Of a DNA stretch of 64,000 bases, positions 22,322 through 36,999 are shown in pieces; the first letter of the stretch is position 1; each line of letters opens with the position of its first letter. The DNA is from Gordionus sp. m RMFG-2023 (Eukaryota > Nematomorpha > Gordioida > Chordodea > Parachordodidae). The notes beneath the pieces were generated by a model that saw nothing but the letters and a program-made list of their open reading frames with translations, had not been told where the DNA came from and did no database searches. The position numbers were made by a program, and so were the translations under genes. The DNA lies in the NCBI RefSeq assembly GCF_954871325.1, contig NC_088776.1, positions 58,242,954 to 58,306,953 on the forward strand, in the 5' to 3' direction.

Positions 22322-22800
22322 ATTAAATATATCAAATATAGGATAAAATAAAAAAATATATTAAATAAAAACGGAGGTGGGACTACACTACAAGTTCCCC
22401 AAAAAACATGTATAATTATATTTTAAAATAATGATTTGTAGGTTTTGTCTTAAAAAATAATATTCTTTTGGTTCTTATGTAAGGGCTCTTATCTTATCGC
22501 CAATATTTTCTTAGAATTTTAAGGTTCCGCTTGGTATGTGTCCAAGGGAAGATATAACGATCGGTGTAAAAATACAATTTGTGAATTTTCAATATTTCAT
22601 TGTTTTTTTTTCTCGGCTATATCAACCGGATTAGAATTTAAATTTTTTGGGAAAGAAGATACGCATGTGAAGTCCCAAATTAAGGATTTCCCTAAAGACC
22701 AAGGCACGGAAGTTAAGCCATCTGGTCTTAAGCCATCTTGTAGTCTCACCTCCGTTTTTATATAATAATTTTTTTTATTTTATCCTATATTTGATATGTT
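22322..22800. mobile_element. Second foldback or MITE-like element in unit A
   Basis: Inverted arms of about 75 bp. The left arm reads 'atatatcaaatataggat', then A-rich sequence, then 'aaaacggaggtgggac'. The right arm is the inverse ('gtctcacctccgtttt' to 'atcctatatttgatatgt'). Copies B and C lack it at the matching position. A 75-codon open frame inside (22538-22765) runs into the arm and has no recognised content. Confidence 0.8.
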
Positions 22801-24149
22801 AATTTTAATATTATTTTATTTGATATTCTATTCAGTTCTTAAAAATAGTAATGAAAAGAGAAAAAAAAATAAAAAAAATATTAAATATATAGATTTACTC
22901 TGTGCCCTGCATATTGGAGGTGAAGATTATCCAAGAAAAAAATGATGATGATAGTTAAATATACCTATATTCAAAATACATAATATATTTCTCACACAAA
23001 ATTTTTAACTTATAAATGAAAGTAAAAAATAAAAATTTTAATAATGAAAATTAATAGATATTATGAATAATATATTTCTATTATAAAATTGCACAGTATT
23101 TTAAAAAAATTCAGAAATGTTTAGATATTTCTTATAAAAATAATTAGCCTTTTCAACTAAAATATCAATTAATCTAAGCCAATTTGACATTAGTGAAATT
23201 TTCAAATTAAATATATACAAAGAAAGATTGTCAAAATAAAATTGTATAACTTAAAAAAATTTTTTTTTTGTCTTATTCCTTATTAATCAACTAAAAACGA
23301 TTCCTAACTAAACCTAAAAAAAAATACGACTCAAAAAATTTAAATCTAAGCTTGAAATCTAACATCTCAGATAAAATAGTTTCCAAATTTGTTAAATTAA
23401 ATAAGATTCTATTTTATTTACGAGCATTAATAAGCGCTCAAATAATGAAATATAAATTGGGAGCACTAGATTAATGTTAAGATATTTATATAGCAATGGT
23501 AAAATCATAAAAAGTTTTTAAGTTTTATTCTTTCTAATATAGCACATTCATCCTATATTAACAAATAAAATTAGCCTTTAAATTTAACTTAGCAGTTTTT
23601 CTTCAATATAGGATTTAATGTTAGGATATAAAATAATGAATATGAATATATGATCATTAAACTCCAAAATAATCTGGATACTAAAATTACTTTATAAATA
23701 GGTTGAGACCTGAAAATAAAAGCTGTAAATATATTTTAAAAATTGTATATGTTTTGTGAATTGCATATAAAAAAAATACTTTGTTCTTCCATATAACAAT
23801 TTTCGGACAGTTGACGTGATGATAATTATAGCAAGGAAATATAATAAAATATTTATTCGTTATACAACTAAAAAATCTTATTAAATAAGAATAAATTTAA
23901 ATATTTCTTAATTATATAAGATTATTTACCAATATTTTGGAATTTGAATATTTTAATCAAATATAAGATACAAAATATGACAAATAATTTAATTTTTTTT
24001 TTAATTCAATTCGAATTTTCGAATCAAATAATTGATTTATTCATATTCGTAAAATACGAATCGAATATTAAATAATTAGTTGATATTTTCAACTCGATCC
24101 TCTTTGATTTTCTAAAATGTTTGTATGGTGGCAGTAAGTGTCCAGAATA

Positions 24150-24526
<377 letters not shown>

Positions 24527-24600
24527 AAATAAGTAAATAAAGAAATAAAAGAAAATAAATAAAAAATAAAGAAAGAAATAAAGAAATAAATAAAGAAAGA

Positions 24601-24795
<195 letters not shown>

Positions 24796-25357
24796 ATTGT
24801 CAAAATTATTATAAAAATTTTTCAAAAGATTTCATATTTGTCAAAACATATCACTCAAAATTTAATCTTTTTATAGAAAATTCAAAATTACTTAGCAAGA
24901 TAATTATGTTAGCAGAGGGCCTGGAAAACCTATAATGCGCATTTTCACATTTAATCAAAATTAACCAAACTATCTATATTTTTCTAAATACAAACACTGT
25001 ATTGTTGCCCCATACTATCGAGTAACGAGTGTTAATAAATTTTAAGCTTTGAATGGATTAGACATAACGTGTTTTTCCTAAAAATAACCTGTCATGGTTG
25101 AGCATGAACAAATATTTTTTGGGAGAAAAAAAATGGATAAACTATTAAAAATTTTCAAAATGTATAATATTTGTATTTTATAGCAAAATTTTACATTTTT
25201 TTATTTCAAATTTTGTTATCCAATTATTTCAAAACAACCAGTAAAAATTTTCTCAGCCCCAACGGCTTACAGTAAAGGATTATTTTCTATAACCAATAAA
25301 AGTTTACTAGAAGAAAACGATCGAACCCAATATATAAAAAATATACCATTTATTGTC

Positions 25358-26858
25358 CAGTGGCGTTACTAGAGAGAGGTGAAAAATTTGAATAGACCCC
25401 TGAAGCAAAAAATTTTTTTTTAATGGAGAGATAATATCCCCTTGACTAAAAATAAATTTTTTTCATTTTCCTCTGAACGATTTCTTTTATAATTTATTAC
25501 TTAATATATAAATTAAATTTTATTATTTAAAAATTAAGTCTATCTAAATTTTTATTAAATGAATACCATTTTAATTATTAGATTAGATTAATACATATAA
25601 ATTTTATATTTTCATTGTCAGCTTGCAATCAAATTCTGTGTTAACAATAGAATATCATATCACTCACTAAATATTAATTGAGCATTAACAGTTAAAACTT
25701 TATTGACTTTTGTTATTTAAATTATTATATAACCTTAATTAAATAAATATAATCGTTTATTAATTTAAAATTAACAAATTTAATATTGTAATTCCGAGTT
25801 CAAAATCACTAATCAACTATATTAATTATTTTTAAATTTAATTACCATGCTCTTCCTAAAAATATTTTCAAGGTCCAAATAAGTATGAGATTTCTTTATA
25901 AATAAGTAGACATGTAGTTTATAATCCTTTAGTATATATAATTGGTTATTGAATATTAGGTAAAATGCCACTTTTACACACATATTTGACATTTATATAT
26001 TATATTACAGTTAATATTTTAATAAATTTTACTAATAAATGCTTTTGATAATAAATATAAATAACAATTTGCATTCAATTTTTTAATGCCATCTATTTAA
26101 TTTAAAATATTATTATAAATAAAACATCTTATTATTCATCCCACAATGGATGTAATAAATGAGATATCCTAATGATATATATGGCATTCTTGCCGTAAAT
26201 AACTTAAGGCTTCAATACTAACATAATAAATTCTGATATTAGTTTACATCGTGAGTGTCATGGCTATGACTGCATTTTAACCAGCAAGCTAAGATTACTA
26301 CAGCTGCTGAGAGCCTATGATCGTATCATATATTTTAGATAAGCAATAATGATCAACTGTGTAGTCGTCGATCTTATTAGCTCCCATTATGTCATCTAAG
26401 ATGGATCTCTAACCATCATATAATTTTATGATTTGAATTGATGGGGTTTATATTCTCTTCTTCAAGAATTGTTGATTTGGTTAGGCCTATAAATTTTTCC
26501 TTATAAGTTCATTCTATAAAACATTGTTTAAAATGATAACAGAGAGTAATATTAGTTTCAAGACCTTTTGTCAATGTAAGATAAGAATTATATTATATTA
26601 TGTGGTTTTTAAAAATCATTATCAATTGAGGCATATGTATTAAATAATTAACCTTTTTTAATCACTTGTAATTCTTTAGACGCAAAATTGTTTAATATCA
26701 GCAATCGAAAATATTTTATTTTTAATAAATAGATGTTGTATTAAAATATTAATTATAGCAATGTATTGTATTGTTTTAATTATTTATATGCTAGTTTATT
26801 TTGTATGTTTTTTTAGTTGAGCCCCCTGAGAAGATTGTTATATCTAGTGACGCCCCTG
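25358..26858. mobile_element. 1.5-kb hAT element, same family as 12975-14893
   Basis: Left end CAGTGGCGTTACTAG; right end inverted CAGGGGCGTCACTAG. Flanking 8-mers TTATTGTC (25350-25357) and TATTTGTC (26859-26866) are an aged target duplication. Unit B shows the empty site near 40230. It is about 400 bp shorter than its relative through internal deletions, and no transposase frame is present. Confidence 0.88.
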
Positions 26859-26866
26859 TATTTGTC

Positions 26867-28636
26867 CTTTACATAAGGATTTTGATACATAAATGAGACT
26901 TGAATAGTGAATTCATAACTCATGAATATATGACCATTTTATTTGGTGTAATTATAAAATAAATAAGGTTTTAATATTCCTTGAAATTTTAATAGAAAAA
27001 GTTGATTGATCATTATTATATGGATTAATATTAATCACAACCAATATTATTTGTTGAATTCATATACATATATTTTATAATTTTTGAATTTTTATTATAA
27101 ATCGACGAGTTATATATTAATTTGAATATGTAAAAAATAAAATTATGTTTTTATAGACTGGTAATTATTAATTGTGTTTATGAATACTGGTAATTTTTTT
27201 TTTTTTGTCAAATTGGCATTGGCCATAGGCTAGGTTGTCTTATCCCGTCTGTTGACATTTGTACTACCTGCAATAAGCATATGTTCAATATACTTGTAAT
27301 TTTTGCATATTAGAAAAAGGATATATAATGGAGAAATTATGATGCGAAAATAGATTATTTTTTTGTTAACTTAAATTTTAATTTTTACTTTATAATTTTT
27401 ACTTATATTTCTTATATTAATTTTATTTTTTTCAATTTTGATTATGTTTGTCCTTTGTTTGATTATAGTTATTTTAACAAAGATTAATAATCAGATTTTA
27501 GTATATATATTTTTTATTTTTATTTTTTTAGGTTCCAACTTTTCTCAATAGCAAAAACACTCTATTGTGACAATTATTATATTGTCGGATTAATATTTTA
27601 ATCAAAAACAATATAAATATCTAAAAAAATGTCTAGTTTAAAAATTAATATTTATATTTTGACAACTACTTTGTCTCTAGTTTAAAAGAACTCGTTTCCG
27701 AATTGTTCAATAGAATATATCATAATTAGAATATAAATAAATAATTTTTATAAGTATAACACTCCCAATTAATTGCGAATATTATAAATTACATCCTATA
27801 TTATGTTTTTTGAATTAAACTATAAACCTATCTCCTATATTATTTATAATTAACCAATGCGACATATTCCTTGCTAGGCCTACATTAAGGATTTTAAACT
27901 TATTTTTTTTAATACTTTGAATTAAATGGGATAACTTTATTCTCTGCCAAAATATCGTAGGGTGAAATTGTTTTGCGATTATTTATAATACTTAAAGATT
28001 ACTAACTTGAAGCAAAACAATTCCAACAACATTTATTTGTACAACGTTTATATTAGAGAAAAAATCAATTAATATTTAGGGAATAAAAATAAAGCGATAT
28101 CTTTTTCGAAAATTAGTTGTTAAATTAACCAATATTCAAGATTTAGTTTCAAATAGGGGGGAAAAGAAAACCTTCTTTAAATAATCTTAACAATTTCTAT
28201 TAAAATCAAGCTTTTCTTTTTTTTGATTTTGAAATTATAATTTTCATATTAATAGATTTACTCATTATACAAGGTTAGTTTCAAATCTAATCAAAACATG
28301 AAAAATATTTATTTAATATTTTCTGCGCACAATATCTTTTATCATTAAGGTCAAGAATTTTTTTTGTGTAAATAATTATTTTCCTTATTTAAAAGGTTAA
28401 ATTTTGAACTTCGTTTTTAAAAAGTAATATAAAATTTACGAAAATTTCATTAGGAAAATAAAGTTTAAAGGTCATTAAATTGCAATAGTAAAAATATATA
28501 ATTTTTTATATTCAAAAAAATTATCTAATCAACAGACTCGTAAATATTTTTTTAAAAAAATTTATAATATTACCTTTTGAAACTGAATTGGAAAATTTTT
28601 TCAAAAATTATTTTTTAATCTAGAATTTTCAAGAAA
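26867..28636. other. Spacer between gene copies A and B
   Basis: 26867-27000 belongs to the unit A tail. From about 27560 it matches the upstream region of copy C, so the promoter of copy B may lie here. No TATA box can be singled out in such AT-rich sequence. Around 27195-27290 is a slightly GC-richer stretch of unknown nature. Confidence 0.5.
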
Positions 28637-31600
28637 ATGATATTCATTCTATTCCTATGTATATTAGTTAATATTATGGCCCATCCAAGAGGTTTAAATA
28701 AAATAAAATGTTTAATTATATTTTAATAGATATATCCTTGTACAAATTAGATCAGATAGTAAGTAGGTTTGCTAATGGATGGCACAAAGGCTTAGAGCAT
28801 CTCTTAAAAAAATCTAGAGGCTTGCATAAAATTTTTTTGGCTAAAATATTTGGCTAGACATTTTTAAAAAGTCTGCGATTTAACAAAATTACTCACGAGT
28901 TTGATTAAGGGTTATGCTTTCTCCGAAAAAACAGTTTTAATACACGATTGGTATAAATATATTGTTTACAATTAAGTGCTAATATTTATGGGATACTCAC
29001 ACTCTATCTCCTCCAAAAATGTAAACAATATATTACTATAACCAAGAATTTGAAAGAATAATTATTATAAGTTAAAAAATCTTTAAAATAACGATTAAAA
29101 GTGGAAATTAATATAAAAATGTTAAATTTGTATTAATATCCACATTTATTATTATCATTTTATTTTTAAATCATAATTTAAATTTTACTATATGATAAAT
29201 TGCATTTTTATTTTCAAAACTAAATTACATTTTTTTTATCCTCTTTTATATATCTTTTTTTTAAACAAATTAAAAAAAATAACTAATACAAATTGATGTA
29301 TAAAAAAATGTTAATATAAAATTTTGACCGATTAAATAACAAATTGATATAAAATAAAATAAATCAATTGCCAAAATAAATAATAAAATAACATCGATCA
29401 ATATATTCAACAATAATGCATTTTTATGTAAAAATAAATTATTTTAATAAAAACTTAACATAGCCAAAGGCCTGTTAAAAGTGCGACATAATTACCTCCA
29501 ATAAAATGGCTGGAAACCCGCCCACCTAATATTTCCTCCTTCTAGCAAAATCCTTGCTATACTTTTTGCTTTAATGTAAGTTAGATGGTAAATAGAAAAA
29601 CTATTATTGTCATAAAAATATAAAACTTGTATTCAACGGATCATAAAATTTAACAATAATATTTTTAGGAAGAAAAGTAGTTAAATAATTTTTTATTTAT
29701 ATTTAAATTCATTTGAATGCTTCAAAAAGGATATATAAAAATAAGTTTTAAAAACTCTACATTAATTAGTTCATTGTTGCAAATAATGTGAAATTATTCA
29801 AATACTATATAAGAAATTAGATTTAATTATATAGAAAGAAAGGAGATACTATCAGAGTCTTTATAGATATGAAGACAATGGCATTTACATATACATTTTT
29901 CTGGCAGGATTTTTAAAAAATAAGTATTGCAATTAAATACGTTTCAAAATTATGCCAAATTATTGGGTTTATTAATTATCATTTTAGTAATTTAATGATT
30001 TTAAATTTACTTTTCTGTAAAAATATTTTTTATGTAAATAGTTATAACGACCGAATATAGAAAACTATGTTGGGGGAACCTATATGATGAATATCCTGAT
30101 GAATTCAATATATACATTGGTAGAGAAGAATTATTGTGAGAATTTTTATGTAATATTATACGTGCTATAAAGGAACTTGTTTTAGATCATATTTAATTGA
30201 AAACAATTATAACCGTTTTTATACCTTCAAAATCACGACATATTTATTTTTAACTGTTTCTATTGGTATAATTCAGCAGACAAATATGATTTTGATTTAA
30301 ATGTAGAGAAGTCAAATTGTAATTTTTTTTTAAAGAGTGCTAAGAGATTTTGACTTGTTAACACAAGATCAAGATCCAAATAATTATCAATGAAAGTTCT
30401 ATTTTTAAAGAAAAGATATTTTAAACTCGGAGTTCCTCCAATCCTCAAAAAACTTTGCTGTATTAAATATTTATCTCAGCAAAGCTTTCATTCTGATCTT
30501 ATAAAAATAAAATATGTTAACGTTTCGTTTGTTATTTCTTTAATTATAATATTTTAGACAGGGTTGGGCAAATTTTTAAAAATTGCATCCGGACAGATAC
30601 AAATGTTCTTTTAAATATTTTTATTTTAGATAAAAGATACTTATAAATAATCTTAATAAAATTCAAGATACTTAATACAAGATATTTTTTTAACACTTTA
30701 AATAGATCCAAATACGTCATGCTATTTTTTATAAAAAAAACATGCTATAATATAAATTTATAAAAAAATATAAAAATAAATTGTAGAATGTTACATATTT
30801 TTTCTATAAGATAATGCGATATATAAATTGCATATTATAATAATGAAAACAATATCAGAATAAAAAATTAATTAGAATTATCATTAAATATGATTAATTC
30901 AAACAATTTGTCGTTTAGCCTTTGACAATTTTGTCGACTGATCATATCGGCTAAGCTTAATAATCGTCCAATTGGTGGCAGAGGATGGTAATATTGTGTT
31001 AAATTTAATAAATATTTCTTTAATATATCTATGACCATTTAACATAATTATATTAACCCTGTCATCTATCATATAATTTAAAATATCATTTACCGAATTA
31101 TTTGAATTGGATATAGTATTTTTAAAACTAAAAGGAATCAAGATCTTTATTGATGGAAGAATTTGCTGAAATATTAATTTCAATATTATTTTTTAAAATA
31201 ATTAAAGCTTCGTAATATTAATAAATCATGAAGGTTTTTTTTTCTTTTTCATCATTCAATCCAACGTTTTTTAAAGTAGGGATAGGAAAATGTGACCAAA
31301 AATTTGGTTTTAAAGTTATTATCCATATATATTTTTAAATATTTTACTTAAAGAAATTTCTACTGCAATAGCTAATGATTTACAAAAATGCAGATAAATT
31401 TGCATTTAATATAGGAGTTGATCCACCATAATAGCAATTGATTTCGCTTTGTAATCTGTCAGTTATAATGATGGATGTAAAACTATTTTAGTAAAATATG
31501 GTAGTTGTTTAACAAATTTCTAAACACCAACGTCATATATCATACATTATCTTAAAATATCTAAACTCTAATTAAATTTTTCATCTAAATTTTGAAATAA

Positions 31601-32787
31601 TTTTCATTTTAAAATTTAATACTATTTCAAATAGCTAATATAAATTGTTATTAAATTATCTGTATCTTTTTGAATACAATGTTGATAAAAATACACATAT
31701 TTTTAAATAATTGTATCTTAGATAAGATCTTTTCCAAAATATTAAAAAAGATGCGAATATCTGTGATTAATACTGATTTCAAATATAATTAAAAATTTAT
31801 ATTCAAAATCTCAATCAACATTAGATAGGTTTGTGATTAAGTTTTGTTAGCATACATTATCCTCATTGATGTCAGCATTATGTAATCGTTGATAATTTTT
31901 CTATTTTATCATTACCTACTTTCATTTACTTTTTTCTTAAAACTACCTCTCTCTTTGAATTATTTCTATAAAAATAATTTCATATTTATTTCCTTTCCTA
32001 TTCATTATATTTGTTTTATTAAAAATTTTATGAAATTTCAATCTTCATTATATATGAATGTATATTTAAAAAAAGGTTCAACGAAATATATCTTATTAGA
32101 AATAACAATTCAGTAATGTCCTATATCGAAGGGAGTGATAGGGAGTTAGATACATATTCAACAAATAATATCACCAATAAAACGTTGATTTTATTTGAGA
32201 AGATTCAGTTAAAGAACTTAATAAAGTTGAAACAACTCAATCTAACATTCAAAATTAAAGCTTATGTTAGTAGCAATTATTTATACATTACATTTTAGTA
32301 ACTTTTTTTAGATCGAGATTGGTTTGAATAGCTATGGCGCTAAGTTTAAACTATGTATGTTACCCTTAAATAGTAGTATATCATATATATGTTTGGAATT
32401 CATAAACGCAAACGTGAGTCAAAATTTTTAGTAAGATGTAGAACCGAGGAAGGAAGGAAGGAAGGAAGGAAGGAAGGAAGGAAGGAAGGAAGGAAGGAAG
32501 GAAGGAAGGAAGGAAGGAAGGAAGGAAGGAAGGAAGGAAGGAAGGAAGGAAGGTAAGGTAAAGAAAAGTGCTTGTTTATATATTTATATATATAGGTTAG
32601 AATTAGAATTGACAATCAGAATGTATCGGTGTTAGTAATACATCAGTCGTACAAAAGTTCAACCACATATCACAATCATATAGTATACTACTTCTCATGG
32701 ATCCTACCAAATAAAAATTATTATCAATATCATTATACTGGTGGAATATATAAAATATCTTGCATTCTCAGCTTCTGTATTTATTAA
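28637..32787 (+). CDS. Unrecognised secreted-protein family gene, copy B (complete, five exons)
   Basis: Exons: 28637-28691, 30042-30135, 32076-32265, 32312-32413 and 32596-32787, total 633 nt, coding 210 residues with a single stop (TAA). Exon 1 is a signal peptide, MIFILFLCILVNIMAHPR. Donors are GTTTAA, GTGAGA, GTTAGT and GTGAGT; acceptors end in TAG or AAAG; phases are 1, 2, 0, 0. Exon 2 has 'KLCWGNLYDEYPDEF', exon 3 'SYIEGSDRELDTYS', exon 4 'LCMLPLNSSISYIC', exon 5 'YYFSWILPNKNYYQYHYTGG'. Sequons (NNS, NIT, NKT, NLT, NSS, NVS) and Cys residues in exons 2, 4 and 5 suit a secreted glycoprotein. Exon 3 differs from copy A by about ten replacement and two silent changes by eye, an unusual excess of replacements. 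Introns: 1350, 1940, 46 and 182 bp. No domain family recognised; function unknown. Confidence 0.85.
30850..31200 (-). pseudogene. hAT transposase C-terminal remnant in intron 2 of copy B
   Basis: A minus-strand frame includes 'FIKFNTILPSSA', matching the 'KYNT..PSSAPVERLFS' entry to the hAT dimerisation domain seen better preserved at 45800-45890. The following segment is scrambled by frameshifts. Nearby 30555-30575 ('cagggttgggcaaattt') may be an hAT terminus, but no partner end was found. Confidence 0.6.
32446..32553. repeat. (GGAA)n microsatellite in intron 4 of copy B
   Basis: About 26 GGAA units, orthologous in position to 20050-20141 and to the short array at 47896-47925 in copy C. Confidence 0.98.
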
Positions 32788-33940
32788 AATTGTACAATAA
32801 ACAAATAGATATGTATATTATATATTACTGATATTTGCGTCAATTATACCTATATTATTAAATTAAATAAACTAATCTAAATATTTTTTAAAAATTTAAT
32901 TTACTCTAATAAATTATGAGAGACTATCTACTTAACAATCAGAAGTAATACACTATACATGACAAATTTCTTTATGTTAACTTTTTAATTTTTTTATTAT
33001 TGATTTAATTTTTTTCATACAATTAAATGATGAATTGTTTAAAAGGATATAATATATATTAAGATATTTTTTTTTGCAGGTATTTGAAAGAATATAGGGA
33101 TTTATATATATAAGAAATATCGACTCTATATGAAATAAACTTTTCCCAAAAATGACTAAATATATGAATAAGTTATAAAATAAATAGAGAGGGTCAGCTG
33201 AATGTGGATTTGAATCTTAATATTTCTTAGGCATCTATCTGTATATTATACATATAAATAATAATATTAAAGATATCAGATTTTATAATACTAATAATGA
33301 GACTCTGGGCCCTGCATTGTGGAAGAGAAGATTATACAAGTTAAAAATGATGATGATACTTATATTAAAAATTCATAATATATTTCTCACACAAAATTTT
33401 TAACCAATAGAAGAAAGCAAAAATATAATATAAATTTTAATAAATCACATGTAAAGACAAATTAATAGATATTATATAATTTAATTATTATTATTGCGCA
33501 GTATTTTAGAAAAAATTTAGAAATATTTATTAAACTATTTCTTATAAAAATAATTAGCCTTTTCAAATAAAATATCAATTAATCTATGCCTCTTTGACAT
33601 TAATTAAATTTTCTAAACTGAATATCTACTGGAGGAAGATGGCAAAATAAAATTGTATAACTAAAAAAAAAAATTTTTTTTGTCGTATTTCATATTAAAT
33701 CAACTAAAAAAACGATTCTCAACTATACCTACAGAAATACGGCTACGTTTGATATTATAAATCACTCAAAAAATTTAAATCTAAGCTTGAAATCTAACCG
33801 CAGATAAAATAGTTTCCAAATTTGTTAAATTATAATTTGATTCTATTTTATTTAAGAGCATTAATTGCGTTTATTAGTTTATTATCAATGAGATTTAAGT
33901 GCTCCTCAATTAATGAAATACAAATTGGGAGCATAGATTA

Positions 33941-36900
33941 CGAAGACAATATCGCGAACTTATTATCGCGAATTTATTTCCGCGAATTAACCGCGAATAC
34001 TCTAGAGATTACATTTTAGCAAAACTTTGATCGCAAACTCATTATCGCGAATTTATTTCCGCGAAACCTAAACCGCAAATACTTTAGAGCGAATTCATTT
34101 TAGCGAAACTTTGATCGCGAACTCGTTATAGCGAAACTTTAGTCGCGAACTCTTTATAGCGAATTTTCTTCCGTGAATGTATGTGCGCGTTATTATAGCG
34201 AGTGCAAGACCGCTAAAATTGCGAATTCATTTTAAGTGAAATTGATTTATTCAATATCAATTTACCAACCGAAGTTTCTTAAATCATAAACGCGAATATT
34301 TTATTACGACGCATTGTTTTTAATAAGCATGTAACCTCTATCTGATGTGATAGATAATATATTATTCTTTCTGGTCTCACTCACTCATTCATGGCTGTAA
34401 GTATGGAGGGGACATTTTGGGTTACGTTTTTACCAGAATAAGTTAACCCCCCCCCCCATATAAAATTTTAAAGTGTTCTTTATGTCATTTAAAGTAAATG
34501 AAATGCGTATTTTCCAATCTAGATAAAAAAAACTATACAGAAAGCTAAGAATTTTTTATTGATTTTCTCAGATTATTTTTAAAAATTATAGAAGATTTTA
34601 CTGATAATTAATGCCTCCTAATTACAATTTTTAGATAATGCACATTTCTGTTATATTTTGACCTCTCCTTTTTCTTCTATACGTATTTTAATAAATTGAA
34701 ATAACTGCAAAGTTATGATTAATCAAAAAAAAAATTCAAAATATCTATTGGATTACATAAATTTGTAATATTTATTAAGAATAAATTATGGAAATATATC
34801 ATTAGATCTTCAATTATTTTAGTTTTTTATTTTTGCTCATTTCACAGTCTAACTAAAACAATATAAAAATTAAAAAACGTAAAATAGTTTTCATCATTTT
34901 TCAAAATAATACCAGTTCAATTTAAATCACAGGGTTTTTATGAAAACACCGCTAAACGCTTCTACTCAATTTGTAAGCACTTTTACTCATTTTTTCTAAT
35001 AAAATGGATTTAAAAATAATCAGGATTTTTTTGAAAATAAATAGAAAATGTTCCAAATCAAGAAAATAAAGATATTCCAATATCGGGAAACCAGGGCAAA
35101 ATGTAGTGTTTATTTATATACTCTTAATTTTACCACGACAAGAGGAATAGACAATAGCACACCTTTAAGTATGTATGAACCAAAAGTTATTAGAATTTCA
35201 AAAATTTGAATCAAATTTAGATTGAACAAAGAATTTAAAGAAAGCAATTATAATGAAAAAAAATTAAATGAAATATCTTAAAAAAATATTACTATCATTA
35301 TTTATATAATCAACTTTTTTCTATTTCAAAATATGATGATTTAAAGATAAAAGGCTAACTTGATATTTTAGCAAAAGAAAATTAAGATTAGAAACTTTTC
35401 CGACAGATGACATAACTTGCGGCAACTTTGGAAAATGTTATATCAAAATGAGATGGATTGGTTAAGGTAAAATTTAAAACAATTAGGATAGCTAATTAGT
35501 TTCATCTAGCGAATAGGTTTTGTGCATTTGACCGGTTAAATATGGTTAAAATCAAATAAATATTTTTTTATTGAATATCATCATTTTCTATAATATTTTA
35601 ATTTTCTTTTTGTCTAATTCTTCATCGATTTCTGTTTTAGTAAGATTATTGACACAAATCGACCCAATTTCTTTCTGAAGAAGAAGTAGATCTAGGAATT
35701 GTTAGTAATGTCCCTTCTCTTAATGGCCATGGTCCACTGCTTGAGATTGAAATCTGATTGCTTCTTATGGAAGTTACTGCTTTCCCCATGATTTTCTAAC
35801 AAGCCGCTTTTATATCTGAAACTTATGATATAACTTGAAATAGTTTGATCACCACCTTGTATGCCTAACCATTATATTATATTACATACTTCATTAAATT
35901 CATTATGATTAAAATGCTCTCTTTAATATTAGGAACTTAATAAATAGCAGCATTATGATCAGATGTATTTATAACGTTTTTTCTTTTTCAACATATTTTT
36001 ATATTCAGATCTTATAGAATATTTGACCTATATTTGACCATTTGACCAGGTCAAATATTCCCTAGCTCAATTTACCCGTCAAAATCTAGTCATTTGACTG
36101 GTCAATTGACTGACTTGCTAACCCTGGCCAAAATTGATTGATAAATTTATAAACATTAAGTCATCAGACAATAAATTTGAATGCTACCAGATATCAATTC
36201 CGCCAGTAAATATCAATATTTAACTAATAAACTTAATGATTAATATATTTATAAAGCTGAGTTCCTTGGGCGCGATTATTATAAAATAAGAACTTCGAAG
36301 AAAAGGATAGGATAGCGAAAAAGTGTATTTCAATAACAAATTTCATAAACCAGATCTAAGTTTATTAATCATTATATAATTTTTTTATGGTTATAAGAAA
36401 ATTACAAACTATGTGAATAAAAAAATATTATTCAAATAATATAATTATAAAAAAATGATTTAAAATAAATTAGTAATTATTAGCAATTATCGCAATAATA
36501 AATTCTCTATAATATCTTCGCGATATATGTTTCGCAAAATAATTGTCGCTACATTGTCTTCGCGATTGTTTCGCGAAAATAACTTCGCAATAAAATTTTC
36601 GCGAATATTGATTCGCGATTAAAGTTTCGCGGTAATGTATTCGCTTTAAAGGTTTTGCGATAAAGGTTTCGCTATAAAATTTTCGCGATTATTGATTCGC
36701 GATAAAAGTTTCGTGGTAATGTATTCGCTTCAAATGTTTCGCGATAAAGGCTTCGCTATAAAAAATTCGCGATATTGTATTCGCGATATTGTATTTGCCA
36801 TAATGTATTCGCTATAAAGGTTTCGCTATAAAAAATTCGCGATATTTGTTTCGCGATATTGCATTCATGGAATAGTATTCGCTATGGATTCGCGATAAAA

Positions 36901-36980
36901 GTTTTGCTATAAAATTTATTCGCGATAAACGATATTCGCGAAAAAGTGTTTCGCGTGAAAGTTTCGCCGAATTGACATGG
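33941..36980. mobile_element. 3-kb element with inverted arrays of a CGCGAA / TTCGCG unit
   Basis: Comparison with unit A, whose empty site near 23472 reads 'agattaatg', bounds an insertion of about 3.04 kb. The left arm holds roughly 18 degenerate units with core CGCGAA every 14-17 bp (33953-34240). The right arm holds about 33 units with the complementary core TTCGCG (36505-36970). The arrays face inward as long inverted repeats. Outermost bases are imperfect inverted termini ('gacaatatcgcgaa' left, 'gtcaattcggcgaa' right inverted). The 2.2-kb middle (34241-36500) has no recognised frame. CpG is enriched far above the surroundings. Transposon class unknown; a clear target duplication was not found. 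Confidence 0.8.
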
Positions 36981-36999
36981 AATGATATAGCAATGATAA

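Noticed and set aside
22538-22765. 75-codon frame inside the second foldback
   Set aside because: It runs into the inverted arm, has no recognised motif and no second copy to test conservation.
33953-36970. CRISPR-like array in the regular CGCGAA units
   Set aside because: Units are 14-17 bp, degenerate, without unique spacers, arranged as inverted arms in a eukaryotic insertion.
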